Positions 1-10,199 of a stretch of DNA of 64,000 nucleotides are shown here, piece by piece. The DNA is taken from the NCBI GenBank assembly GCA_017655985.1, contig JACJVS010000003.1, positions 2,294,001 to 2,358,000 on the forward strand, in the 5' to 3' direction. The notes beneath the pieces are model-generated. The model was not told the origin of the DNA. It saw only the letters and a program-made list of their open reading frames with translations, and did no database searches. The translations under genes were made by a program, and so were the position numbers. The first letter of the stretch is position 1. Every line of letters starts with the position of its first letter. The DNA is from Incumbomyces delicatus. Taxonomy: Eukaryota > Ascomycota > Eurotiomycetes > Chaetothyriales > Trichomeriaceae.

Positions 1-393
1 GTTATCGTGGAAATAGTCTCGAAGCCATGCGAACGAGGCTTTGGTGAGTCTCGCATTCGCAGCTTGACCCCTGGTAAATGTGTCATAATCGTTAGTCCAT
101 ACCCAGCGCAGTGCGAGGATGCCGACATAAGTCCTGTTGACCTCGTCGAAATTCTCCTCGAACAAAATCTGTGAAGGGGCTGCAGCACGTCGCGGCGTGG
201 CGCCTCCATCACCAAGCTCTTCTGGAGGAGGCGGGGTGCCTCGTTCAACGGCATAAGCATGTTTCAATCTATCAGTTTCCGGCTTGAAAGCTGCATAGAC
301 TTTCCTTATGAATTCGTCCTCGGGTATCTGCCAAAATTGTCCATTTTCAATTGTCGACCACAACTCGCAGTCATCCAACGGCCCAGGTGGCAT
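1..393 (-). CDS. Unrecognised protein, N-terminal part, runs off the left edge
   Basis: An open frame of 131 codons starts at an ATG at 393-391 and continues through the left edge without a stop. The visible protein begins MPPGPLDDCELW, has a proline-rich stretch (GTPPPPEELGDGG) near residue 55, and then a hydrophobic, aromatic-rich part (YVGILALRWVWTNDYDTF) that looks like folded protein. The same frame stays open for about 17 codons upstream of this ATG, back to a TAA and a CTTCTAG that could be an acceptor, so an earlier exon is possible. I do not recognise the family. The frame bias and lack of stops support a real gene; the function is unknown. Confidence 0.55.
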   Translation of the reverse strand, partial: MPPGPLDDCELWSTIENGQFWQIPEDEFIRKVYAAFKPETDRLKHAYAVERGTPPPPEELGDGGATPRRAAAPSQILFEENFDEVNRTYVGILALRWVWTNDYDTFTRGQAANARLTKASFAWLRDYFHDN

Positions 394-1300
394 CTGTGGT
401 TTGGTTGTACACACGCGGCGCTTCAACCCAAAGTGTTCTAGAAGTTACGAGCAACATTCGTGGGGATATTATGTTTCATGGCCGGCCGGTTGTTTCAGTC
501 GGCACTAGATTGTCATTATACTGCGGGCTGATCTGCTAATATGCCAAAGGATGGATTATAGGGACTTTTGGTAACAGGCGACGACTTTGTGGAATGTTAC
601 AGTAGTGAGATTTACGACTAAAAAAGACCGCTGCGCCACTAAAGCCAACCACGCTTTGGGTAAACCAAGCGGCCACAAACCAAACTAGTCACGCTACCTT
701 TTCAATTGTTTGGCCTTTTGTCTGCCTTTTAATGGCGCACGGCTTATCACGCTTGTAAAGGCAGCAAGGGTGACTACCTGAGCATAAGATTGTCGAAAAT
801 TGAAACGCCTGACGGCCTGCGCCTCGCGTGGCCCGTGTGCATGTACGAAGTACGGAGTACTTCCTGTGGGAAATGGAGCCCCTCTGCGCTCATTGGTTAT
901 CCCGTCGTTCGGCAACAGCGACTCACAGCCATTCGAAATACGGAACCAGTCGGTTTCCGCGCCACTTGGAGACTCGAAGGCAATTCTTGTACATCACTGT
1001 CACACATTTCTCACGCGACACAACGCATCTAGTGCCGCATGAGGTCGACAATCCAACAAGATGTGGATAGGAGTCAGCGAAAGAGGTGTACAATCGAGCT
1101 GCTACCGAAGCAACACCAACACAAGGTGATACATCCGGAGTACCGTCGATCGCCTTGCCAGCAGTGACGTCGGAAACAGCACGACCTTCATTTTCCGGGG
1201 TGGCGTTCAAACTCCAAGCTGCCTCTAGTAGTCAAGCGTAGATGAATCTTGTGGCCATTCCTGTGCGTGCTTGCGTATACAGGGTTTGCCGCACCAGAAT
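394..1300. other. Intergenic, no supported gene
   Basis: Only short overlapping frames without splice or family support are present. A copy of the dispersed motif (GTACGAAGTACGGAGTAC) lies at 843-860. The left part is the likely promoter of the partial gene at the edge; the right part is the 3' flank of the PQ-loop gene. Confidence 0.5.
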
Positions 1301-2301
1301 TCAGTTCCCGTGCAGAAGAGGCCGGCGAGCATCTTCTCGGCCACGATAGTGCGAGTCTTTGTACAAGACATAGTGTTGAACGAGGAAGATGACATCGAAA
1401 AACAGGCTGATATTGCTCAGACCGAATTTCGCTGGGTTTCCTGTGACGCCCGACCAGTCACCCTGAAAGCTTGCATCTATCAACAGTTGCATCAAGGAGA
1501 GCACACCACCAGCAAAGTCGAACAAGATTTGTGTGATGGACCATCCTTTGGTGCTCTTGCGCTTGTAGTTGTACCAAGCTTGAGGGATGTACTTCATGAA
1601 CGTGGCTAAGAGTTTGATATATCCAAACACGAAGACCTAGCCATTTGTCAGCACGAGGTGATTGAATCCCGGTCTGATCCCTTACCACATCGATCCACGC
1701 CCAGGCGTTCGGAGTCATTGCGCTTGTGTTCTTAGTGGTAGCCACGGCTAGGATGGCAAACAGTGTGATGGCAATAGAGCCCAGAATGGCTGAACGCGTG
1801 ACCCAGTGCATTTTCTGGGTCTTGGGCACTTCAAAATGCCATATGGAAGAATAGAACTGAGAGTAGGTCAAGACGACGAGAACCAAGGCATGAGCGGCAA
1901 ATGCAAAATCGTTGAACCTGACGGTGGGTTCTGGGGCTTTGGGATGGCGCAGAGCATACTGCTTCCTGATGACCGGGGAGTACATAAAGCACGAGGTCGA
2001 AATTGTGTAGGAGACGAATCCAAGCACGTTGAGAGCGGGGAAGTCAACGGTTAGGCCTCTGGTGGATTTCCGTCGCCAATTCAACATGAATTGAGGATAG
2101 AAGGACAATGACCAGAAGGCCATGCTGGATCACTCATGGTCAGTGGACACCCAGCACTTGATATATGACCAGGAGTGGTTTAATCGGCTTACTACATCCA
2201 TCCTAGCAGACTATGGCGACGTTAGTTGAGCAGGCAGTGTCTTGTCCACACCTTACCTACGTCGATAGTGCTCGAATGAAGGTAGCAACCTGTTCGTCCA
2301 T
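1301..2301 (-). CDS. Cystinosin-like PQ-loop transporter (lysosomal/vacuolar)
   Basis: Four exons: 2301-2261, 2210-2193, 2124-1686 and 1636-1301, giving 277 residues. The second exon is only 18 nt; the model is fixed by GTAGGT/CTAAC/ATAG, GTAAGC/CCAG and GTAAGG/CTAG signals and by unbroken family sequence across the joins (LLGWMY-MAFWSLSFYPQ, AWIDV-VFVFGYIKL). Two PQ-loop repeats are visible: SFYPQ...NWRRKSTRGL near residue 30 and KYIPQ...NYKRKSTKGW near 185. Seven hydrophobic segments fit the family. Cystinosins, including yeast Ers1, export cystine with protons from the lysosome or vacuole; the substrate here is inferred from homology. The length is slightly below the animal protein, and no other anomaly is visible. 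Confidence 0.88.
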
Positions 2302-3119
2302 TGAGAGGAGGGGAGCAGGCAAGCCGATAAGATATCAGTAGCAATAGATTTGAAAACGTTGTACAACGATTGGTATTCACATGCAGAGTCTTGCGCTCGC
2401 GTGGCTTCCGCCGGCTGCACTGTGCAGGCCCGGTCATTATTAAGAAGATCAGGGTGTGTGCCTCGGGCCATTCGGCGCACAGCCTGGGCACGCCTGGGTG
2501 AGGCAAGGGAGGGCCTTGATTGGCGTGGAAGCCCTAGACGCGCCTAAAAGTGGGGGCGTCTAGTTGTGTTGTCGTGGCAGCAGGGAAACTAGTCGGCCGC
2601 AAACCCAGAATGAAATCAGGTCTCGCAGGTCTTGCACCAACTCAGTCCCACTTTCAAAGCTCGTTGGATCTGCAAGTCTATTTGTACACCGCCCACAGTC
2701 CAGCAGTTACGCTGATATGATAGTGCCAGCATAAAAGTGTGTCGCACTCAACTGTACAAAGCTACTTGGTACTACAAGGCACCAGGGAAAGGGACTGAGG
2801 GCTGCTGCGACCGCCGAGTTCGAGTCCGAGTCCGACTCCCCGCACGGAGGGAATTTGGTAAACAGCGGCAGCGCAGGTACAACGTACTTTTTATTTGCAG
2901 ACCGAGCCAGAAGACGATCAACGCTCTGAACCAGAACCAAACGACTGATCCCTTTCTCACAAATACCAACGACGAACTGCCGGCCAACAGAAGAGAGGTG
3001 CATGGTGGTCGTATAACGCTGCGAGGAGGCTTGCCTCCATCCACTTCAACTTGGGAGGATACGGACACCAACAGCGACAGCGGCAGCGACCGGGGTAGGG
3101 ATCGGATCGATCTTCTGCA
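2302..3119. other. Divergent promoter region, no supported gene
   Basis: This region lies between the divergent starts of the cystinosin-like gene and the b561 gene. It holds a perfect 8-bp inverted repeat, CTAGACGC / GCGTCTAG, at about 2533-2561. Frames at 2737-3180 and its antisense lack family resemblance and are probably leader sequence of the downstream gene. Confidence 0.5.
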
Positions 3120-5595
3120 ATGTCGCCATCTCCGCAGCTCGCCCCTCCGGGGAGTAGCACATACGAATCCGACACCATGACCGTGGGCGACGGCACCTGG
3201 GACGCTGGTCGAGACAGCTTCCTCCTCCCCAATCTCGTTGGCCTGAATTTCAACACGATGAGATACAATGGTAAGCACGAACTATGTCCTTCTGCAGGAG
3301 GGCAATAGAGTCAATGGCTGATGGGGATCTACAGGCATGGGAAACCGCTTCTTGTCAATGACGGGCTATCATGGCCTGGTCATGGCCCACGGCATCCTTG
3401 CTGCAATCACCTTCCTCCTCCTCGTCCCCGCAGCCATCCTCCTCATGCGCTTCTACGGTCGCAATCCTCGCCGAGCCGTCCGGTCGCACATATGGCTTCA
3501 GATCCTTACTCTCCTGCTGGCGACCGCCGTGATCATTATTGGATTCTTCCAGGTCGGCCCGAGGAGACGTCTCACCAATCCTCATCATGGCATTGGTGTT
3601 GCCTTGTACGTGCTGCTCTGGGTTCAGACCATCGGTGGAGGAATGGTGCACCGCATTGAGAGGACGAGGAAGAGATACCATGTGCCTCTCAAGGCAATGC
3701 TGCATCATTGGCTTGGTCGGGCCATTGCACTGCTCGGAATGGCTCAGATCGCCTTGGGCCTGACCGTCTATGGCTCACCCGTATATTTGTTTGTCCTGTA
3801 TGCCGTCTGGGTGTTTGCCCTCCTCGTCGTCTATTTCATCCTGCAATGGCGCCATGAGCGGAGACGAGCCCATGTGGCACCGGGACAGAGCGAGTACACC
3901 GAAGAAGTCGTTACTGAGCAGAGGCGCGCCGGCTCCCATACCGGCTTTGGGAAGTTGGCTACTGCAGGTGCCGCCGGAGCTGGTCTTGCAGCACTCTTCA
4001 AGGGTCGCTCCAAACCGAAGAGACGTTATTCTGAGAGTGACATGACCTACACCAGCAGTTCGTCATCCTCTTCCTACTACACCACCGAAAAACAGGGTCG
4101 ACCTCCTGGCCGTCAAAGCGTAGGCAAACGTATTCTGGAAGTTGGTGCCATCGGCGGAGGATTAGCTGCTGCAAGATCTCTGTTCTCGAAACGTAAAAAT
4201 CGACGTGACGACGAATCCGACATTGAACCATACCGTCCGTCGCTTGGAGGTAACGTGCCCATCTCCGACTCCGCTTCTCGCCTTGAGGAAGGCCGACCAC
4301 AGAGACCCGTCACCCCGACGGCCGTGGCAGCGAGTGGCGCGAGGGCCGCTCATCCCTTAGCCCAGCCTCCGATGACGGCGCCTTCAGGCGTGGGCTCGAC
4401 CGACTATTCCTACTACGAATACGAGTCGAGCTCGCCGTCTCGTCAAGGTCGTCACCAGACATTTAAACAAGCCGTTGCCGCCGGCGGAGCAATGTACGCA
4501 GTCCGCCAGCTTTTCAAGAACCGGCGACAGAACAAGGAAGAACATCGGGCAGAAGAGCTGAGGAGGCAGCGCATCGAGCAGGAAAAGATCGCCCGCATGA
4601 ATTCACAGCATCGATATACAGGAGACGGAACCGTTCCACCCCGAAGACCGCGTCATAGTCGACTTGCCAGCCAAACTGCCTCAGACATGTCGACCGAGAT
4701 CGACGGCTCAGTACTGAGGCCCGGGATGAGCGGGGTTGGCTCCACAGCCATACCTTCGGCCGCCGCTCCTGGCGCTGCCGTGGCGAGCGCCTTGGCCGAT
4801 CGTCACCACATACGACCAGTCGGCACCGACCCGGTCATTGCAACTCCGGGCCCGCCATCAGCTGTCGTGACTGACGTGCCACCCGTGCCTCCACCTCACA
4901 GCACAGAGATGCTGTCTTCTGGCAGCGAGCTGTACACGACAACCTCAGGTCGCCAGCGTCATCGACATCGTCTAGGAAGCGAAGCGGCCGCTGCAATGGG
5001 CGGAGCTGCGTTGGGAGCTGCGGCTGCAGACCGACATCGCCGACGAACAGACGCTCTCAACACGGACTCAGTCGAGTCCCCACCTGTGAGTATCCATGTC
5101 AAAACGCAGGACAATGGGCGGAAAGTCACGCTCCGACGGTTGACAGAAGAAGAAGCCGCCGCGCAACGAGCAGCGCGAAGACACGAAAGACGCAACTCGA
5201 GGCAGCGGCGGGATTCTAGCTTGAGCAGCAGTGGAGGAGAAAGATGGAAGCGGGCCGAACGACTTGAAGCGGAACAGCAAGCGGCCATGGATGCAGCCAC
5301 GCCTCGGCCTTCAGCAGTCAATCTGGCCGGGTCTACGTACCCAACGCCACCTCCGCCGGGGTCTCAGCATGGGATTGATCCACATACAGGTGCGAGCTTT
5401 AGCATTCCGCCGCCGCCGCCGGTGCCTGCTGCGATGAGCACCATCGGGCCTGCAGGCAGTATCACGTCTCCAGGTACTGAAACCAGTGGGCCGAGTGATT
5501 TCGCCAGCAGCCGAAAACGACGAAGAGCAGAGCGTGCGAAGCTAGCTCGGGAGGGCAAGCTCGGTGGCAACCCTAATACAGTCGACTTTACATAA
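3120..5595 (+). CDS. Cytochrome b561-domain membrane protein with long glycine-rich tail
   Basis: Two exons, 3120-3270 and 3335-5595, joined in phase through a GTAAGC...CTACAG intron; 803 residues. Residues about 60-225 form a cytochrome b561 core of five hydrophobic segments with candidate haem histidines in GYHGLVMAHG, RSHIW, NPHHGIG and LHHWLG. There is no DOMON domain or signal peptide. Family members pass electrons across membranes, for example in ferric or ascorbate reduction. The remaining ~580 residues are low-complexity and cytosolic by prediction, and contain several short Gly/Ala-rich stretches each followed by a basic cluster (about 255-281, 313-341, 427-448, 525-545, 599-621), a charged helix near 450-470, Ser/Tyr runs and proline stretches. 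The start at 3120 is chosen because the first exon adds conserved-looking sequence (LPNLVGLNFNTMRYNG). Enzyme role is inferred; the tail's role is unknown. Confidence 0.85.
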
Positions 5596-6777
5596 TGGAA
5601 CATGAACCCAGATTTGACGGTCGCGTTTTATGATGAGATGATCTGTGTTATATTTGCATGGCGAAGAAAATCGGGAATGTACAGCATGAGCATCAGGATG
5701 GACATGGACGTTTTAATGCAGCTGAGGCCTGAGAGCTGGGAATCATGAAACAGAATGTCAAGGTTCAGCTATCTTGGGGATACTGGAAGTGTGCTAAGCA
5801 CGTTGCCACAGGAGTACTTTACTGCTCTCGCCTCGTGATGAAGTTACTAGTAGGTGGCTTCCCAGTCTGGAGGTTTATAGATGTTGCGTAATGCGAAGTA
5901 GTTCGTATTTCGTACCTACAGGAGATGTGTAGGGTGGATGGGTGGGAGGTACTCGCTAGAATGCAAGAATTCGAAGGCCAACTCTGACGCTTTGCCAACC
6001 CCTAAGCCTAAGCCTGGTGCACGTGGTCTGGCTATTTTAAAATGAGCTAAGGAGGTTTCTTGGTCATTCTTCTTCCCAGCCTCTGACAACATGTCGCAAT
6101 CGCCGAGAAATCGATAAATAATCCATGCCTATTTGCCGTAATCTCGGCGCAAGATTTGAAAGCACGCTTGATCTAGCCTAGTGTCACTAGGTACTGCCAG
6201 CCTCTTCGTCTCCCAATCCTGCATAGCGAGCAGGGATCTTGGTGGCTTGTTATGCTCGTTGTGTCATCCGAGTCTTACGCAGTACTTTATCTCTCCATAC
6301 CGTCGCCCGCTTTCTGGCAGGACTTCCAACGGCCGCGATTTGACGCTGGAATCTTCCAGTTACCGCCAACCCACTTCGAATCGTGGCCTTTCCTTCTGTA
6401 CCCAGATAGAGACTTTTCTGTGTTATGCTCCAATGCCCGTTCTTTATTAACAAGCTGTAGGTCCAACCACTTTCGTTTTCGGTAGCAAGGCCACGTTTGC
6501 AGGCAGATTCTTTGCCCTTGGCCCGTTCACGACCGTTCTACGCAGGCATCACATCTGTGTCAGCAGGGACTTGAACTTGGACTTGGACTTGGACTTTTTG
6601 ACGACTGGAGGCAAATCACAATTCCATACCCATTTGATATTTACGAAATACCGTCTCACTCACACTCATTGCTCGTGCATCTACACCACACACTTTCCAT
6701 TGGCATTGGACCTCGTCGTCTTTTCTTTCTTCGTCACCCTCCCTCATTTTTGCACATTGCCGATCGCAACATAAACC
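5596..6777. other. Intergenic: b561 terminator side and TCP11 promoter
   Basis: No coding frame is supported. The left part should hold the b561 3' UTR. A CACGTG E-box occurs near 6019-6024 and a short TTGGAC tandem repeat (about four units) near 6570-6596. The pyrimidine-rich stretch 6700-6777 directly precedes the ATG in ACCATGG and fits a fungal core promoter/leader. Confidence 0.45.
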
Positions 6778-9609
6778 ATGGATGGAATCGGCCGAGACAC
6801 GGCACAATCAGGTGCACCACCAGCACGACTCGCGGCTCGCCTGCAGCGCAGAAGCAATAGCAGGCGGAGGTCTTCCGCACAATCTTCCAGGCGCAGCTCA
6901 ATATCCTCCCTACATTCCCGCGCATCGTCACGCTCGTGCCATGGCGGTCCGTTCAGTACCCATATTGCACAGCATCTCCGGCGAGCATCCATCATTGAGA
7001 GTCGAAAGGCACGCCTGGCGGAGCGTGCAGCCCATGCCGAACAAGTTCGCCTACGAGCGGCAGCAGCAAAGGCCGCTCCTCGGACATCGAATAGTGAAGA
7101 GAAGACCCTCGCTGCACACGCTACGCGCGAGAGAATGCTCGCCGAGATAGCTGCCCGTTGTGAAGAAGAGGTCAGACGCGCAAAGAGAATTGCCGAAGAG
7201 ACAAAAGAGAAGAAAGCGGCAGAACATGCTCGGCTAGAGGCTCAGATAGCCGAGAAATTCGCAGATGCCGCGAGACGCAGGTCAACATACCAGATGAACT
7301 TTCGCCGACCAAGGACCACCTCCTTGGCTGCTGTCGAGGAGAAGAAGATTGAACCAACACAGCTGAAGGAGCTAGGACGGAATGCCGCCGCCAAGATCAT
7401 TCAGAGGTCTTGGAGACGTTTCCTTGCACACCATATCGCAGGCGCATTTGCGAAAGCACGAATCAATGTCGAACATTTGAGGTCCATGGAATTTGAGGAC
7501 GTCACAAAGTTGATATCCGCCGAGGATACCATGACGGTCTCCATGAGACTGGTCAAACATCTTGGCTTGCTCGCCCATGAGACAGACGAGAATGCACAGA
7601 GGGGTGCAGTAAGAGTATTTCTGAGCGCTTTCATGATTGTCGCACACCCCGTGCAAGCATTTAGCCACGCTGGCAAGGAATCGCAAGAGCAAGACCTCAT
7701 TGCGAAAGGACGATCGCTCGTCGACCTTGTGCAAGGTGCGGTCAATGCTCTTGTGCATGGGCAGAAGCTTCCAGCGCCACCTGACCATTTTCAGACCTTG
7801 TTTCAACATTTTACCTCCCTTTTTCATGCTTGGAAAAGTCAAGATCTCGGCATCCTCGCCGACGTCATGGTCGGCTCATTTGTCAATCTGGATCTCATTT
7901 TACAGTCCACCAAAGACGGACGAGCGGGACAAGTCGCCGAAGACTATATGCAGGCAATTCGAACAGAACAGACCAAGATTTTGATCCGGCTGAAACGTTT
8001 GATCGGGCATGACAAAGCTTTGGAACGTATCCGGAAAGCGGTGAGAAAGGCAAGAAAGGAAAAGGCTGCCCAGCAGTCAAAAGAAACCACCCAAAACGTA
8101 CCACGGGCGTCGACCCCTGTGGAGATGGATATCGACACAACACCAAGCGCTCTGCTGACCCCTCCACCAACTCCACAGCGTGAAGCGCATGACTCTGCAC
8201 GAGTGTCCTCATCTGTGGACAGACTTGGCCTCACCATGACGGTCCTCCCCCCAAACAGAGAAATTGCCCATGAGATTCGCATTAACGGCACCTATGAAGT
8301 ACAACAGCAGCCCTGGACGGACGCAAGGAAACAGCTCATGGACACTCTCCGGCGGAGCATGCGTCAAACCGTGCAGGAAGGCGGAATAGAGGCTGAAAGT
8401 GTTTGGACGCATTCGATGGTCCTGCTGGTCAAGGACAAGCTAAAGGGGCTTGTTTCTCCAAAGCACCCCCTGCACGACAAGATCGACACCTATTTAGACC
8501 CCCGCTTGATCCAGCAGCAGGTTGAGCGCAAGTTGTTCGTGTACAACGATTTCTTCATGACAATTGCGAATATCATCAAGCAAATCTGCTCCCCAGGACG
8601 AGATGAAGCCGTCAGGGAATTTGCAAACGATGCCAGTAGCGACACCATTGATCGATTATTCAACCTCATCAACATACTCGACTTGATGACGCTAGATCAC
8701 ATCAACTTTCAATTCAGACTGGCCTCGAGATCCGTCCTGGAGCATGGCCATGAGCACGAGCACACAATGTTTGAACAGGATCTCGAAAACAAGGTCCACC
8801 AGCTTGAAAAAACGCGAGCTTGGTGGGCTGGGGGTCGATCGACAGCGACCACAACCACACCAGGCACCCCCTCACATGCCAACGCCGTTTACGCGAAAGC
8901 ACTGACTGATTTGGTGTTTTCAAATACACGGCTTTCTTACGACATGTTCCCTGAAACACTTCATCTGGACTTCGTACGCTTACTAAAGGTTCGCGCAAGG
9001 GCCTTCCACATTGTGTCGGTTGCTTCGATTCTGCTGACCTCGAAAATCCGACTACGGAGAAATCGAGAGGCCTTGTGGACCAAAGAAGCAGAGCAACTCA
9101 TGAAGCTGGACGTATTGTCAACGGACGTGGCAGCTATCGTCAGGCAGATCGAGTCGGCGCACATGATGCCGGATAGCACGAGATCTGGACTGGTTGACTT
9201 TGTGAGTCGGGTTTTGCCAACGGCCGCTGCAGCAGCACAGCAACTCAAGGCTGCCGAAGAAGCAGGGCAAGATGCCATCCAAGGCCGCCGAGAATTCAAC
9301 CCCATGCTATGTCAGAGCACGAACGATTGCAATGCGGTCTTCAAAGAGCAAGTCGCCACGTTCATCCTCAAGTCGCTGCGCGATCACTTCTATACGCGGC
9401 TCGCCGCGACCAGCAATGCAGAAAAGGTCCGAGCGACAAGCGGCGCCTCTGCGACGCTCGCGCGCATTGGCATGCCTGAATTCATGGCTGAAGTGGGAGA
9501 CATTGTCGGCGTTCTTGAGCGGGTGAAGAGTGTCGACCTCAAAGCACATGAAAAGTGGTACGACGAGATTGCTACGGAAATAAATCAGAGTCCGGCTGCG
9601 AGTGTGTAG
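6778..9609 (+). CDS. TCP11/SOK1-family protein with IQ motif
   Basis: A single-exon frame of 943 residues starting at an ATG in strong context (ACCATGG). The first ~100 residues are Arg/Ser-rich; residues about 110-170 form a charged helix (EEVRRAKRIAEETKEKKA) likely to coil; an IQ-type calmodulin-binding motif (AAKIIQRSWRRFLAHHI) lies near 203-219. The rest matches the TCP11 domain, with hallmark segments such as SAFMIVAHPVQAF, HPLHDKIDTYLDPRLI and YNDFFMTIANIIKQIC. In yeast, Sok1 suppresses loss of cyclic-AMP-dependent kinase; animal TCP11 acts in sperm cAMP signalling. A role in cAMP/PKA signalling is therefore inferred, not shown. No truncation or frameshift is seen. Confidence 0.9.
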   Translation: MDGIGRDTAQSGAPPARLAARLQRRSNSRRRSSAQSSRRSSISSLHSRASSRSCHGGPFSTHIAQHLRRASIIESRKARLAERAAHAEQVRLRAAAAKAAPRTSNSEEKTLAAHATRERMLAEIAARCEEEVRRAKRIAEETKEKKAAEHARLEAQIAEKFADAARRRSTYQMNFRRPRTTSLAAVEEKKIEPTQLKELGRNAAAKIIQRSWRRFLAHHIAGAFAKARINVEHLRSMEFEDVTKLISAEDTMTVSMRLVKHLGLLAHETDENAQRGAVRVFLSAFMIVAHPVQAFSHAGKESQEQDLIAKGRSLVDLVQGAVNALVHGQKLPAPPDHFQTLFQHFTSLFHAWKSQDLGILADVMVGSFVNLDLILQSTKDGRAGQVAEDYMQAIRTEQTKILIRLKRLIGHDKALERIRKAVRKARKEKAAQQSKETTQNVPRASTPVEMDIDTTPSALLTPPPTPQREAHDSARVSSSVDRLGLTMTVLPPNREIAHEIRINGTYEVQQQPWTDARKQLMDTLRRSMRQTVQEGGIEAESVWTHSMVLLVKDKLKGLVSPKHPLHDKIDTYLDPRLIQQQVERKLFVYNDFFMTIANIIKQICSPGRDEAVREFANDASSDTIDRLFNLINILDLMTLDHINFQFRLASRSVLEHGHEHEHTMFEQDLENKVHQLEKTRAWWAGGRSTATTTTPGTPSHANAVYAKALTDLVFSNTRLSYDMFPETLHLDFVRLLKVRARAFHIVSVASILLTSKIRLRRNREALWTKEAEQLMKLDVLSTDVAAIVRQIESAHMMPDSTRSGLVDFVSRVLPTAAAAAQQLKAAEEAGQDAIQGRREFNPMLCQSTNDCNAVFKEQVATFILKSLRDHFYTRLAATSNAEKVRATSGASATLARIGMPEFMAEVGDIVGVLERVKSVDLKAHEKWYDEIATEINQSPAASV

Positions 9610-10199
9610 GGGAATTCGATGTAGAGTAGGGTAAATGAGCGTATGATAAGAAAGTTAAATGATGTGGCATAGACGTGGAGAGAAGCCATCCGAGCTGCTA
9701 GTTAGTATAAGAAAGTCGAGTTCGAATCCAGCGCCTTCTGTTTGGTTTTGCACGCTACATTCTCTGCCACTTTGCAAAATCTGCTTAGCTTGAGAAATAT
9801 ACGTCTTGTTTCGTCTTCATATGTATGAGGTACGCAGTACGCAAGACGCCGTACTTGCAGGGTTTATGACTTCTCCAGCGTGGCCAGTCTGCTCAGCTGG
9901 TTGGCTGGACCGATCCGGAACTTGAAGGTTTAACTAGTGGTGGGATTCCGTTGGCGGCGCAACTTGAACGTGATTGGCAGATCGCCCATGTGCTCTGCAA
10001 GGGACGATCTTGATTGTATCTTGACATCATTATTCTGCACTGTAATTATTCTTCGCATATAATAATAATTCCAGGGGGGAGTCAGCCCGCCAGGTACTTC
10101 GTACATCCGTCGATTGAGCAGCATTCTTTACGAACTTTCTAAAGTTTTCTTCAACCTCAACAATAGCCATTCGAGTTAGGGTTGGTGGCCAAGGGGTGC
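9610..10199. other. Intergenic, no supported gene
   Basis: Between two genes in the same direction. It holds GTACGCAGTACGCAAGACGC at about 9831-9850, a variant of the dispersed motif, and an AT-rich patch (ATAATAATAATT) near 10060. A GAGTTCGAATCC at about 9719 resembles a tRNA B box but no tRNA fold surrounds it. Confidence 0.45.

Noticed and set aside
2737..3180. 147-codon plus-strand frame before the b561 gene
   Set aside because: No family resemblance; it overlaps the b561 start in another frame and both strands are open due to local composition.
9715..9732. tRNA B-box-like GAGTTCGAATCC
   Set aside because: No matching A box, anticodon arm or acceptor stem at the right distance.
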